DNA of 64,000 bases from Brevibacillus daliensis (GCF_021245735.1 NZ_JAJISB010000001.1:310001-374000), one strand, 5' to 3'; positions 34,408 through 44,386 are shown, counted from the first letter of the stretch. A program made the numbers and translations. The notes: generated from the sequence alone by a model not told the origin.

Positions 34408-37400
34408 TTATTCCATGCCACGGTTAATAGTTCTTTGTTGTGATTTGAGACCTGTTACAGTTATCTGTCCTTTCTTTTCACGTCCCAAGAGATCACGTGC
34501 CATTACGGTTAGAGTTTCTTTTCCTTCCTTAATCTCTGGAATATCAACTCGAAACTCACCATTTTCACTTATATCACCAAATAAATGTTGGTCACCGTAA
34601 TAAAAGGATACTTCTGTGTCTGTTTGCTTCACCATTTTTCCAGTAACCTGTAATGATTCACCCACGACATCCGTATAGGTTGGTTTTGTGAACTGAAGCG
34701 TCAACGGACTAGCTTGGTTTCCACGATAAGTAACGGTCTTCTCTCCCTGCTGAAGAACGACAGCACCAGAGTAGGCATCTGTATAGGCATGCACCACGAG
34801 ACTACTACTGTTATTTGCTCCATCAATTCCTTCCAGCAAGATCTTATTTTCACCCTGTTCCAGTGAAACAGGCTGGCTTACATATTTATTTACCGATTTC
34901 TCTAATTGATCTTCCTCCCAGGTAACAGCAATTTTGCCATTTACCTTTACCTTGCCTTTATAATTCATATCTCGATACATCATTCGAATCGGAATCACTG
35001 CTTTTTTGGTAACCGGATCGTATAGTAAATCCTCACTGCCATCATTTACTACCTGTAAGATGGGAGCTGTTTTATCAACGATCACTCGCTGAGTAAATTC
35101 ACGTACGTTTTTAAATCCATCCTGCGCCTGATATGTTACGTATTGTAAGCCTTCAGCTAACGATAAAACCGTTTGAAAACGTCCGTCACTCTCCACTTTT
35201 ACAGGTTGCTTATTGATCGTTAATCTAACTCGATCCATCATTTCTTCCCCTGTTATGGTTCCCCTGACAGCAAATTGAGGCTGATTGGTATTAACTACCT
35301 GCTCAAAGATTTCATCAGGAAACTCAATCGCAGGAGGCGTTTGGTCACCTTGTCCATTTACATAAGTAAACGACATGTTTCCTGCATAGTCATAGGCAAC
35401 CAATGTCATTTTTTTCTTTGGTTGAGTGACAATGGTTTTGCTCATGGTTGGTGCAAATGGTCCGCCTGCTTTTTTTCCATTCACATATAGTAAAAATCCT
35501 TGAACATCCTTATCTTTTGTTTGCCAGCTAAGCACATTCTTGTCTAAAGTGGCTGTTAACGTAGGAGCCTGTCGGTCAACCCTGATTGGCATGCTGATCG
35601 TTTGCCACTTAGCATTGGGACTGTCATTTTTTGCTCGAATGACAAACTGATACGCTCCATCTGGTGCAGGGACATAGCTACCTTTTTTTTGGGAATACAA
35701 CATGCCATCCCATGACCACTCTTCTTTTTCCGTAAAGTAATAGGAGGCTCCCTTTTTAGATTGATCATACTTGTTCACCTTGGCATCTTGTACGAGTGAA
35801 CGCACTTGTTTGCCCGTAGTGTCTGTAACGACAATGGAAAGCTCCCGTGCATTTCGTAAAAAGGTAATAGACGGACCCGCCTTATCAAAATGACCATCAC
35901 CGTTAGGAGAGAAAGCAATTCGTTCAGGATCAATCAGTATATTTCCATGTTCATCTACACCATTCACACCTAATACATTCTGGTAGCGCCATTTATCATT
36001 CTCACGATCATGGTACCATGATGATTTGACTGAACTAACCTTTTCCTGACTTTCCTTTTCCCACATTGGTACATCCATTACTCTCGGTTCATCCCAATCG
36101 CCATAAAATCCATAGTAAGGCACACGTAAAGCTGGATATTGTTGCTCTTTTGGTGTAAATAGCAGATAGCCTTCTGCAAAACGATCCTTACTCATGGAAT
36201 TAGGGAGTGTCAGCGTTACTGAAACCTCTTTACTTGCTCCGGGAGGCACCTTAATGCTTGGCGTAGAAAATTGCAAGGTAGCACCTGGAATACGCATTTC
36301 TTTCATGCGAAAGTATCCATTTTCTGTTTTGTCGGTTAGCACACCATACTCATCCGTTAATTGGTACGTGATTGCTTCCTTGCCAAATTTATTAGTCAGC
36401 TTCAATTTGAACGTTGTTTTTTTACCGATCTCTCCCAAGGAGACTCCTGCTTTTCCAGCATGATCAGTTATGATGACAGGTGTTTTGGCTGCTTTAACCA
36501 CCTGCATGATTCCTGCTCCCTGAACTCGTGGAGAATATGGAAATACTTGTTCTGCTTTTTTCGCATCTTTAGAGGAGTCTCGTGGATCAAGCACAGGCAT
36601 CGCTGTATTCATAACAGCAGCTTTCATCGTTTCTACCATTTCCCTGCCCGCTATGGAATAGCCCTGCTTCTTATAATATTGTTTCAATAAGGCCATTCCT
36701 CCTGCAATATGTGGAGTGGCCATTGAAGTACCGCTTTTCACACCGTACTCTTCCTTATTTACCGTAGAAAGAATGCCTCCGCCTGGAGCAGCAATTTCAG
36801 GCTTAAATTGTAAATTTGGTGTTGGTCCCCATGAAGTAAACGAAGAAACGGTTCCCCCTTCTGGAAAAGGAAGATCATTTTGAGCAAATTGACCGTCAAA
36901 TGTAACAGAGATCGCTTTCCCTTTTTTAAGCTTGGTTGCCATTGCTTGTCCTGTTGACTGAAGAATAGAAACCGCAGGAATCATTTTAGTCTCATTTGCA
37001 CTCATCATAAAAGGTCCAGGTAGATTATTATAAATGATGGCTCCAACTGCCCCTGCTTCTCTCGCCAATTTCAATTTTTCATCAAAAGTAATATCTCCTC
37101 GTTCGATTAATACTACTTTACCTTTTACATTCACGTTGTAATCTTCTTTTTTCCCTTTTCCTACATAAATGACTTGATGGGAATTAGAAAGGATCTGCTC
37201 AGATTGTAGAGCTAACCCATTGGTATGTGTACCAGCAATATATACGACACGTGGTTGCTCGTCTGCCCCCCCGATTAAAAAACTCGTCCCTGCCAGTGTA
37301 TTCGCATTAACCGAAGCAACACTAAACGCATCTGGTGCTATACTAGGAGAGCCGATCATCGCATAATCTGGGTTGTTCTCTTTTACTTTTTCACTGCCAA

Positions 37401-38160
37401 AATAACTGTCATTCCCTGCTGCAGCGACTACCACTACACCGCTGTCTACCGCATTCTTCACCGCATATTGCTCTGTATTTGACTCATCTACGTAGCCAGC
37501 AGTTGAACCTAAGCTTAGATTAATGACGTCTGCTTTTTTCTGAATGGAATCTGTTATGGCAAACAGGATCGATTCACTTAATCCTGAAAGGCTGCCTTGG
37601 TAGTTACTAAACACTTTCTCACTTAAAAGCTGCGCTTCGGGAGCAGCACCCTTTATTTTTCCATTTCCTGCTGCAATACCTGCAACATGAACACCGTGTT
37701 GTGATTCGCCTACATCATATGTACTTTGATTGCGATCAGCCCAGTTATAGCCTGGAATTACCTTTTTGGCTACTCCTGATTTTTGCATGGCAGCTTGTTT
37801 ATCAACCGGGTTAGGAAAATCAGGATGTTCGCTGTTCACACCAGTGTCCACGATAGAGATAAGTGTTCCCTCTCCTTTTACCCCTAATTCCTTCCATGCT
37901 TTATCTGCTTCAATCATTTGAAGTGCACTTTGTCCTGTCTGTTGCACTGCTTCTCCTTTAAAAATGGTTCCAAGTCTCAACCATTCGTCTGCTTTTATAA
38001 GGGGTGTATTCGTAGATTTTTGTGTTGTATGCGACATCCATTTTTGCAGGTCTGCGTAGACTTGTTTACGTGAAAGTTCCGGAGCTGCATAGCTTACGGT
38101 ACCTGATGTTGGAAGCAATAGTGGGAGAATCATTCCCATATAAAGTAGCTTCTTTTTCAT
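34408..38160 (-). CDS. Secreted subtilisin-like serine protease with PA domain (Vpr/lactocepin type)
   Basis: A 1250-residue extracellular S8 peptidase. Signal peptide: MKKKLLYMGMILPLLLPTSG, cleavage probably after SYA. The catalytic triad is Asp105 (IVDTGVNSEHPDF), His155 (HGVHVAGIAAG) and Ser479 (GTSMATPHIAG), with the oxyanion Asn250 in AAAGN. A PA domain is inserted between His and Ser (about 335-420). After the catalytic domain come several beta-sandwich domains (about 560-1240) with DxSPNGDGHFD-like and repeated TDxTG/DKTAP strands. No LPXTG anchor or SLH domain is seen. No maturation or immunity gene lies nearby. It probably degrades extracellular protein for nutrition. Confidence 0.92.
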   Translation of the reverse strand: MKKKLLYMGMILPLLLPTSGTVSYAAPELSRKQVYADLQKWMSHTTQKSTNTPLIKADEWLRLGTIFKGEAVQQTGQSALQMIEADKAWKELGVKGEGTLISIVDTGVNSEHPDFPNPVDKQAAMQKSGVAKKVIPGYNWADRNQSTYDVGESQHGVHVAGIAAGNGKIKGAAPEAQLLSEKVFSNYQGSLSGLSESILFAITDSIQKKADVINLSLGSTAGYVDESNTEQYAVKNAVDSGVVVVAAAGNDSYFGSEKVKENNPDYAMIGSPSIAPDAFSVASVNANTLAGTSFLIGGADEQPRVVYIAGTHTNGLALQSEQILSNSHQVIYVGKGKKEDYNVNVKGKVVLIERGDITFDEKLKLAREAGAVGAIIYNNLPGPFMMSANETKMIPAVSILQSTGQAMATKLKKGKAISVTFDGQFAQNDLPFPEGGTVSSFTSWGPTPNLQFKPEIAAPGGGILSTVNKEEYGVKSGTSMATPHIAGGMALLKQYYKKQGYSIAGREMVETMKAAVMNTAMPVLDPRDSSKDAKKAEQVFPYSPRVQGAGIMQVVKAAKTPVIITDHAGKAGVSLGEIGKKTTFKLKLTNKFGKEAITYQLTDEYGVLTDKTENGYFRMKEMRIPGATLQFSTPSIKVPPGASKEVSVTLTLPNSMSKDRFAEGYLLFTPKEQQYPALRVPYYGFYGDWDEPRVMDVPMWEKESQEKVSSVKSSWYHDRENDKWRYQNVLGVNGVDEHGNILIDPERIAFSPNGDGHFDKAGPSITFLRNARELSIVVTDTTGKQVRSLVQDAKVNKYDQSKKGASYYFTEKEEWSWDGMLYSQKKGSYVPAPDGAYQFVIRAKNDSPNAKWQTISMPIRVDRQAPTLTATLDKNVLSWQTKDKDVQGFLLYVNGKKAGGPFAPTMSKTIVTQPKKKMTLVAYDYAGNMSFTYVNGQGDQTPPAIEFPDEIFEQVVNTNQPQFAVRGTITGEEMMDRVRLTINKQPVKVESDGRFQTVLSLAEGLQYVTYQAQDGFKNVREFTQRVIVDKTAPILQVVNDGSEDLLYDPVTKKAVIPIRMMYRDMNYKGKVKVNGKIAVTWEEDQLEKSVNKYVSQPVSLEQGENKILLEGIDGANNSSSLVVHAYTDAYSGAVVLQQGEKTVTYRGNQASPLTLQFTKPTYTDVVGESLQVTGKMVKQTDTEVSFYYGDQHLFGDISENGEFRVDIPEIKEGKETLTVMARDLLGREKKGQITVTGLKSQQRTINRGME

Positions 38161-38270
38161 TTCTGAGTCCTCCCAGATCCTGATGTTATCTTCATCAGTT
38201 TGCCTAAGGAAGCGGGGAGGTATTCGTAAAACCTAAAAGAGATTTCATCTTTTCTAGATAGGTTGGGGAG

Positions 38271-38471
38271 AAAAAACATCTTTTTTCGCTTGTGCACAGT
38301 TTAACCTCCCGCAAGGAAGCATGACAGCCCGCTACGTAATACATCGTGAGGAAAGGGCAACAAGAAGTTATCACCACGATGTATATCATGGGTTGCCCTT
38401 TTGTCTCCTCACGCTGCATTACTCCGCTAGGTGAGAGGTTAAAAGGTGCTAATCGAAAAAAGATGTTTTTT
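38271..38471 (+). repeat. Long palindromic element C
   Basis: Outer arms AAAAAACATCTTTTTTCG and CGAAAAAAGATGTTTTTTC pair. Next come TTAACCTC / GAGGTTAA, then ACATCGTGAGGA-type arms, and an apical stem GGGCAAC / GTTGCCC whose loop ends in ATCATGG. It carries CCGCAAGGAAGC and AGCCCGCTACG, motifs shared with elements A, B and D. The loop motif is on the plus strand, opposite to the neighbouring element D. Confidence 0.8.
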
Positions 38472-38519
38472 CAGGAGACTGGTTTTGTTTGATTTTTTTC
38501 TTTCTTGTGTAGCCGTTAG

Positions 38520-38725
38520 CAGAAGAAGCACATTTTTTGTCCAGAACTATTTAAGGTCCTGCTTAGCTACTGGGCAAAGAGTGCGGAATAAAAAGTGCAA
38601 CCTATGAGACACTGCGTAGCATCCACATCATTTTGCACTTTCCGCACTCTTTACCCAGTAGCGGACAGTCATGACTCCCTTGCTGGACCTTAACGAGTTC
38701 GCAGACAGAAAATGTGCTTCTTCTG
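38520..38725 (-). repeat. Long palindromic element D, inverted partner of element C
   Basis: Outer arms CAGAAGAAGCACATTTT and AAAATGTGCTTCTTCTG pair exactly. The arms AAGGTCC / GGACCTT and GTAGCTACTGGG-like / CCCAGTAGC continue the stem. The apical hairpin AGTGCAA / TTGCACT has TCATAGG at its loop end on the minus strand. It lies 48 bases after element C and in the opposite orientation, repeating the arrangement of elements A and B. The 650-base gap between the protease and sdhB contains only this pair and the sdhB terminator. Confidence 0.8.
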
Positions 38726-38750
38726 CATACCCACTACAGTAGTCATTATT

Positions 38751-38788
38751 AAAAAAACTCCCCACAATCCACAGGATTTGCAGGGAGC
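38751..38788 (-). terminator. Terminator of the sdhCAB operon
   Basis: CTCCCTGCAAATCC pairs with GGATTGTGGGGAG, followed by TTTTTTTAAT on the minus strand. Confidence 0.8.
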
Positions 38789-38816
38789 CTTCTATTCGTC
38801 TCTAACTTCTCACCGA

Positions 38817-39566
38817 TTAAGAGAAGAAGAAAGATTTAAGCGCTTGTTTTGTTGTTTCTTTATTCATATGAGCGATGGAAGTCGTTAGTGGAATGCCTTT
38901 AGGACAAGACATTACGCAGTTTTGCGAGTTACCGCAATAGCTGATACCGCCTTCATCCATCAATGTTTCCAAACGCTCTGCTTTGTTCATTTTACCTGTA
39001 GGATGCTCATTGAACAGACGAACCTGGGAAATGGCAAACGGACCGATAAACGGAGATTTGTCATTCACGTTCGGACAAGCCTCAAGGCATACCCCACAAG
39101 TCATACATTTGGACAATTCATATGCCCATTGACGATCAACTTCTGGCATACGTGGTCCAGGACCAAGATTATGTGTACCATCGATTGGAATCCAAGCTTT
39201 AACACGTTTCAGTGCATCAAACATGCGGCTACGGTCAATTGTTAAGTCACGTTGCACAGGGAAAGTTGTCATTGGTTCTATACGGATTGGTTGTTCCAAT
39301 TTATCAATCAGAGCTGAACAGGCTTGGCGTGGTTTACCATTGATAACCATGGAACAAGCTCCACATACTTCTTCCAGACAGTTGGATTCCCAGATAACCG
39401 GTTTGGTTTTTTGACCTTGAGCATTGACCGGTGTACGCTGGATTTCCATCAGTGCTGAGATAACGTTCATCCCGATGCGATACGGAATTTTGAATTCTTC
39501 TTTATAAGGAGTGGAATCAGGCGTATCCTGACGGGTCACTATCAGATGGACCAGTTTTTCTGCCAT
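38817..39566 (-). CDS. sdhB: Succinate dehydrogenase iron-sulfur subunit SdhB
   Basis: Carries electrons from the SdhA flavin to the SdhC heme. The 2Fe-2S ligands are in SNCLEEVCGACSMVINGK with a later QACSAL, and the 4Fe-4S and 3Fe-4S clusters are bound by CMTCGVCLEACPN and CGNSQNCVMSCPKG. The 249 residues match the Bacillus-type (class B) enzyme. It is 3 bases after sdhA and last in sdhCAB. Confidence 0.97.
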   Translation of the reverse strand: MAEKLVHLIVTRQDTPDSTPYKEEFKIPYRIGMNVISALMEIQRTPVNAQGQKTKPVIWESNCLEEVCGACSMVINGKPRQACSALIDKLEQPIRIEPMTTFPVQRDLTIDRSRMFDALKRVKAWIPIDGTHNLGPGPRMPEVDRQWAYELSKCMTCGVCLEACPNVNDKSPFIGPFAISQVRLFNEHPTGKMNKAERLETLMDEGGISYCGNSQNCVMSCPKGIPLTTSIAHMNKETTKQALKSFFFS

Positions 39567-39569
39567 GAG

Positions 39570-41333
39570 TTAGTTCGCTCCTTTCTTCTTACTTGTGTAG
39601 TCACGCTTACGTGGTGGAATCAAGGAAACATCAATATCTTCATAATAGATTTCAGGCGCAGTTGTTTCTGGATTGAACTTCGCCATTGTTGTTTTCATGA
39701 AGTTATCATCATCACGATCTGGGAATTCTGGCTTATAGTGAGCACCGCGAGATTCGTTACGATTCAGCGCACTTTGTGTAACCGCACGACTTAAGACAAG
39801 CATATTCCACAGGTGACGTGTAAATTGAGCTCCTGCATTGCTCCATTCTTGTGTGTCGTTGATGTTGATATTTTTGTAACGCTCTATCAACTCCACGATT
39901 TTGTCATCTGTTCTTTGCAGACGATCATTGTAGCGAACAACGGTTACGTTATCAGTCATCACTTCGCCCAGTTCCTTGTGAATCTGATACGCATTTTCTG
40001 TACCATTCATTTTCAGAATGTTATCGTACTTCGACTGTTCTTTGCTAGTAAAGGAATCATATAAGTTACTAGGCAAATCTTCTGAAGATTTTTCTAGTGA
40101 GTTGATATAATTGATTGCATTTGGTCCTGCAACCATACCACCAAAGATAGCTGATAATAGGGAGTTAGCACCCAATCGGTTTGCACCGTGCTGAGAATAA
40201 TCACACTCACCAGCTGCGAATAATCCAGGAATATTCGTCATTTGGTTGTAATCTACCCACATACCGCCCATGGAATAGTGAACTGCAGGGAAAATTCTCA
40301 TTGGTACTTTACGAGGATCTTCACCAACGAATTTTTCGTAGATTTCAATAATACCGCCTAGTTTAACATCTAGTTCTTTCGGATCTTTATGAGAAAGGTC
40401 CAGATAAACCATGTTTTCACCGTTGATACCAAGCTTCATATCTACACAGACAGAGAAAATTTCACGAGTTGCGATATCACGAGGAACAAGGTTACCATAC
40501 GCTGGATATTTTTCCTCTAGGAAGTACCAAGGCTTACCATCTTTATATGTCCAGATACGTCCACCTTCGCCACGTGCAGATTCAGACATCAGACGAAGCT
40601 TGTCATCCCCTGGAATTGCAGTCGGGTGAATCTGGATAAACTCACCATTCGCATACACAACACCTTGCTGATATGCGATAGATGCTGCTGTACCTGTGTT
40701 AATAATGGAGTTCGTAGATTTACCAAAGATAATACCAGGGCCACCTGTTGCCAAAATGACAGCATCAGCACGGTACGACTTGATTTCACCTGAACGTAGG
40801 CTTTGAGCAGTAATACCGCGGCATACGCCATCATCATCAAGAACTGCACCGAGGAAATCCCAGTATTCATATTTCTTAACGAGACCTTCTGCTTCGTATC
40901 TGCGTACTTGCTCGTCCAAAGCATATAGTAATTGCTGACCTGTAGTTGCACCAGCAAACGCTGTACGGTGATGTTGTGTTCCCCCGAAACGTCGGAAATC
41001 TAGTAGACCCTCAGGAGTACGGTTAAACATTACACCCATACGGTCTAGCATGTAGATGATACCAGGAGCAGCATCACACATGGCTTTAACTGGTGGTTGG
41101 TTCGCTAGGAAGTCACCGCCATAAACTGTATCGTCAAAGTGCTCCCAAGTAGAGTCACCTTCCCCTTTCGTATTAACCGCTCCGTTAATACCGCCTTGCG
41201 CACAAACTGAGTGAGAGCGCTTTACTGGAACTAGGGAAAAAAGCTCAACGGGCACACCCTTTTCTGCTGCTTTAATTGTTGCCATGAGACCTGCAAGTCC
41301 GCCTCCGACAATGATCAATTTACCTTTCGCCAT
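39570..41333 (-). CDS. sdhA: Succinate dehydrogenase flavoprotein subunit SdhA
   Basis: Oxidises succinate to fumarate with covalent FAD. The N-terminal dinucleotide motif is GGGLAGLMATIKAAEKG. The flavin-attachment His lies in RSHSVCAQGGINGA, and the active site parts are QIHPTAIPG, SESARGEGG and PRDIATREI; the SMGGMWVDYN and GANRLGANSLL blocks are present. The 587 residues are typical of Bacillus SdhA. An AAGGAGGAAGG-like site precedes the ATG. Confidence 0.97.
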   Translation of the reverse strand: MAKGKLIIVGGGLAGLMATIKAAEKGVPVELFSLVPVKRSHSVCAQGGINGAVNTKGEGDSTWEHFDDTVYGGDFLANQPPVKAMCDAAPGIIYMLDRMGVMFNRTPEGLLDFRRFGGTQHHRTAFAGATTGQQLLYALDEQVRRYEAEGLVKKYEYWDFLGAVLDDDGVCRGITAQSLRSGEIKSYRADAVILATGGPGIIFGKSTNSIINTGTAASIAYQQGVVYANGEFIQIHPTAIPGDDKLRLMSESARGEGGRIWTYKDGKPWYFLEEKYPAYGNLVPRDIATREIFSVCVDMKLGINGENMVYLDLSHKDPKELDVKLGGIIEIYEKFVGEDPRKVPMRIFPAVHYSMGGMWVDYNQMTNIPGLFAAGECDYSQHGANRLGANSLLSAIFGGMVAGPNAINYINSLEKSSEDLPSNLYDSFTSKEQSKYDNILKMNGTENAYQIHKELGEVMTDNVTVVRYNDRLQRTDDKIVELIERYKNININDTQEWSNAGAQFTRHLWNMLVLSRAVTQSALNRNESRGAHYKPEFPDRDDDNFMKTTMAKFNPETTAPEIYYEDIDVSLIPPRKRDYTSKKKGAN

Positions 41334-41351
41334 CTTTCCTTCCTCCTTCTC

Positions 41352-41960
41352 TTACACGAATGCAAACATGGCACGTAGCCCTACGTAGGATAAAGCAACG
41401 AACACGATCATGCTGAAAATACTTGCGAAGCGTTGTGAACGAGGTCCTACCGTAATGCCCCAGTGTACCAGGAATGACCAGATACCGTTAGAGAGATGGA
41501 ACACAGCAGACAGGATACCAACTGCATAGAACACGATCATGAATGGGTTGCTTAGAATATCAGCCATCATGTCAAAGTTAACTTCAGCACCAAACGCTTT
41601 TTGAATGCGAGTTTGCCAAACGTGCCAAGCAACGAAAATAAGTGTAATAACACCTGTAACACGCTGCAACAAGTACATTTGGTTACGGTAGTACTTAAAT
41701 TGTGAATTGTTTGGCTTTCCTTGGAAAGCTAGATATAACCCGTAAATCGCATGAAACAAGATTGGCAAATAGATGAGACCAAACTCTAAAAAAAGTAGGA
41801 ATGGTGCATGTTCAATCATTTGTACCGCTGAGTTAAACGCTTCCGGACCTTTTGTTGCTTGAAAGTTAGCTGTCAAATGAAAGACAACAAACAATCCGAT
41901 CGGAAACAAGCCTAAAAGTGTGTGAAGCTTGTGAAGAGCAAAGCTTTTCTTGTTTGCCAT
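41352..41960 (-). CDS. sdhC: Succinate dehydrogenase cytochrome b558 subunit SdhC
   Basis: Di-heme membrane anchor of the class B succinate:menaquinone reductase. Five hydrophobic segments are visible and His residues occur in LHKLHTLLG, VVFHLTANF, LFHAIYGLY, FVAWHVWQT and AVFHLSNGIW, giving the four axial heme ligands. The 202 residues are as in Bacillus. A GGGGGG-rich ribosome site precedes the ATG. First gene of the operon. Confidence 0.96.
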   Translation of the reverse strand: MANKKSFALHKLHTLLGLFPIGLFVVFHLTANFQATKGPEAFNSAVQMIEHAPFLLFLEFGLIYLPILFHAIYGLYLAFQGKPNNSQFKYYRNQMYLLQRVTGVITLIFVAWHVWQTRIQKAFGAEVNFDMMADILSNPFMIVFYAVGILSAVFHLSNGIWSFLVHWGITVGPRSQRFASIFSMIVFVALSYVGLRAMFAFV

Positions 41961-42424
41961 ACATGGGTCCCCCCTTCAATGATGTGTGGATATTGTTATC
42001 TCCTTGCTGATTTTGCCTGCCCCAGCAAGGGCGGGCTTCAGACACAATTCCGACCTTTTCTGCTTTGGAAGAACGCCTTAACCCTCGTTCAAAAATCACT
42101 CTCACAATCACGTAATTTTACTAAATAATAAATGTTTACGAAATGATTATAAAAGTCTGTCAATCCAAAACATAAAGAGTACGCTCAAATGTGTCGAAAG
42201 ATAGAAGAAAGATTGGAAATTATGTGACCAAAAACAATTGTACTCCTCAGTCTTGGGAGCGTCAAGGTCATGAATAGACTTAATACAATGTTGAATTTGT
42301 TTTAATCTATTTTCATTAATGACCTCTCTATACTTTTAACCATCTTAAAAATACATAACTAAGTCATTTTTATGAACATAGATTCATAGACTAGAGTACA
42401 AAGGACGAGAAAGCAGGGGAGAAT
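41961..42424. other. Divergent intergenic region sdhC / yslB
   Basis: AT-rich region of about 460 bases. It must hold the sdhCAB and yslB promoters. TATAAT-like and TTGACA-like words occur near 42147-42165 on the minus strand but not at a correct spacing, so I call no promoter. No hairpin or gene is recognised. Confidence 0.5.
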
Positions 42425-42907
42425 ATGAGACAAGCATCGGATCAACTGCACAATGTTCTAGAAAACCTTACACCAGAGCAGCAGCGCCAAGTAAGCCAAA
42501 TCAACATGCCGTATCTTGGCTATCTATTTTTTCGAGAAACGATTACGCAAGCCTTATTAGGAGAGAGTGAAGCTGCCATTTTATATTGGATGGGAAAAGA
42601 TGTCGGGGCAAAACTAGTACCTCAGAGTCCTGATGAAATTATTTTCAGCTTTATCAGATTGGGGCTTGGACAGCTAGATCCCACGACTATAGATCTTGAT
42701 ACAATCTCTCTTGTTTATGAATTACGCCACGATTCCTTTCAAATGAGGAAAAGAGAGAGACTAGAGCGTTCCTTGCAATTTGAAGCAGGTATTCTTGCAG
42801 GGGCATTCAGCACTTTGCTTCAACAAGAAGTAGAAGCTAGAGTAACCATACATGAAAAAGAAGTAAAAAAAGAGCCATATGCAGAAATCAGAATATACAC
42901 AGCATAG
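42425..42907 (+). CDS. yslB: YslB family protein (DUF2507)
   Basis: A 160-residue soluble protein containing the NMPYLGYLFFRETI and GESEAAILYWMGKDVG segments of the YslB/DUF2507 family, whose role is not known; the fold is related to V4R-type small-molecule binding domains. Its position divergent from and next to sdhC is the same as in Bacillus subtilis. The ATG follows GGGGAG. The last coding bases form one arm of the terminator shared with metX. Confidence 0.88.
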   Translation: MRQASDQLHNVLENLTPEQQRQVSQINMPYLGYLFFRETITQALLGESEAAILYWMGKDVGAKLVPQSPDEIIFSFIRLGLGQLDPTTIDLDTISLVYELRHDSFQMRKRERLERSLQFEAGILAGAFSTLLQQEVEARVTIHEKEVKKEPYAEIRIYTA

Positions 42908-42936
42908 CCGCGAAATCTGAAATCTTGTATGGCTCT
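42864..42936 (-). terminator. Terminator after metX, overlapping the end of yslB
   Basis: On the minus strand AGAGCCATA pairs with TATGGCTCT around a loop of about 48 bases with inner pairing (TCAGA / TCTGA), followed by seven T. The distal arm is inside the yslB coding region. It may also stop yslB transcription weakly. Confidence 0.75.
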
Positions 42937-42982
42937 TATTATAATGAAGAAAATTTTTGGAAGAACTGGGTTAACTCATCAA

Positions 42983-44083
42983 TCATTGACCAATTAATTG
43001 CGAACTCTCTACTTCTTTTCTCACTGGAAAATACGGCCCCACCAACTGAGCCATCGTTTCGAATTCAACTAAAAAACCATCATGCCCATAAATAGAATCA
43101 ATCGTGTAAAAATCCACGTCTTTCCCCTGTTGCTTCAAGGTGGAGGAGAGCCACATCTGATGCTGGACTGGATAAAGCAAGTCATTCGCGATAGAGATAC
43201 AAACGATTTTTGCTTGTATTTGATCTAAAGCCTCTTCAAGACCATTACGTCCACGCCCAATATCATGGGTATCCATTGCCTTCAATAAATATAAGTAACT
43301 GTTGGCATCAAAACGTTGTACCAACTTGTCACCTTGGTAGCGCAAATAGCTTTCAACTTCAAAAGTAGTTTCCGTCAGATTATCGTGCTCCATACGCTGT
43401 CTGGTACGACCAAAGCGTTCCTCAAAAAGCTCAGCTGTTCGATACGTAATCATCCCAACCATACGAGCTGTAGATAATCCACGTATAGGGCCTGGCTCTG
43501 GATAATAATGTCCGCCCCTCCAATCTGGATCGTTACGGATTGCTTGACGAGCCACATCATTATAAGCAATCGCCATTGCTGAAAGATGGGCACATGTGGC
43601 AATAGGCATAACCAACTCCATCATGGTAGGGTATTGTACTGCCCATTCATACACCTGCATACCACCCATCGAACCACCAATTACTGCATACAATTTGGTA
43701 ATACCCAGTTGTTCTACTAATTTATATTGAGCTTTTACCATGTCACGCACGCTTACAACAGGAAAAGAAGTCCCATATGGCTTACCTGTAGCTGGGTTGA
43801 TACTGGCTGGACCTGTTGAGCCATAACAACCTCCTAGAACATTACTACAAATAACATAATATTGATTGGTATCTACTGCTTTTCCTGGACCGATCAAACC
43901 ATCCCACCATCCAGGTTTATCTCCGTCTCGCACCGCTTGGCTGTCTCCAGTTAAAGCATGACAGACCAAGATCGCATTGGACCGCTTAGCATCGTAGGTT
44001 CCGCTTGTTGTATATCCCAATTCCACATGAGATAAAACCTCACCACACTCTAGCTCCAGGTCATGAATCGTCGCTGTTTTCAA
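42983..44083 (-). CDS. metX: Homoserine O-acetyltransferase MetX
   Basis: Acylates homoserine as the first step toward methionine. An alpha/beta-hydrolase fold with nucleophile Ser in GGSMGGMQ, Asp in ISIANDLLYPV and His in YGHDGFLVE. The ALTGDSQ and NVLGGCYGSTGP oxyanion and substrate motifs are present. The 366 residues are normal. Whether acetyl-CoA or succinyl-CoA is used cannot be settled by these motifs. A GGAGG site precedes the ATG. It is preceded by a SAM-I riboswitch and a terminator, so it is controlled by S-adenosylmethionine. Confidence 0.93.
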   Translation of the reverse strand: MKTATIHDLELECGEVLSHVELGYTTSGTYDAKRSNAILVCHALTGDSQAVRDGDKPGWWDGLIGPGKAVDTNQYYVICSNVLGGCYGSTGPASINPATGKPYGTSFPVVSVRDMVKAQYKLVEQLGITKLYAVIGGSMGGMQVYEWAVQYPTMMELVMPIATCAHLSAMAIAYNDVARQAIRNDPDWRGGHYYPEPGPIRGLSTARMVGMITYRTAELFEERFGRTRQRMEHDNLTETTFEVESYLRYQGDKLVQRFDANSYLYLLKAMDTHDIGRGRNGLEEALDQIQAKIVCISIANDLLYPVQHQMWLSSTLKQQGKDVDFYTIDSIYGHDGFLVEFETMAQLVGPYFPVRKEVESSQLIGQ

Positions 44084-44307
44084 TGCAATTCCTCCTATTT
44101 CCTACTTGTCGCCATCCTGCGTCCCATTTATAGATAATGAACAATGATGAGCGCTAAGCTTCATGTCCAGTTGATTTCCTACACGCTGCAAAATGGACCT
44201 AACCGCTTTGTTAGATCACAAAATGATTTTTCTGTACTCATCCTTGAATTGCTACCCCATTCATCTAGAAACGGGTTGCCTGAATGCGAAAAACTGTCTT
44301 TATTTGC

Positions 44308-44385
44308 AAAACAAAACGATCATGACCGTTTTGTTGGACCGCAAGCGGTCACATCTAATTTTATAAACGTCGCGACGTTTTTCAC
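44308..44385 (-). repeat. Three-palindrome block, copy 2 (SAM riboswitch leader)
   Basis: Near copy of 28229-28309: AAAACGATCATGACCGTTTT, GACCGCAAGCGGTC and AAACGTCGCGACGTTT in the same order and spacing. It directly follows, in transcription order, the SAM riboswitch terminator, as copy 1 follows the cobalamin terminator. It lies about 225 bases before metX. Confidence 0.85.
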
Positions 44386-44386
44386 G

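Noticed and set aside
42140-42170. TTGACA and TATAAT words upstream of sdhC
   Set aside because: They overlap or are spaced by 6 bases only, not the 16-18 needed for a sigma-A promoter.
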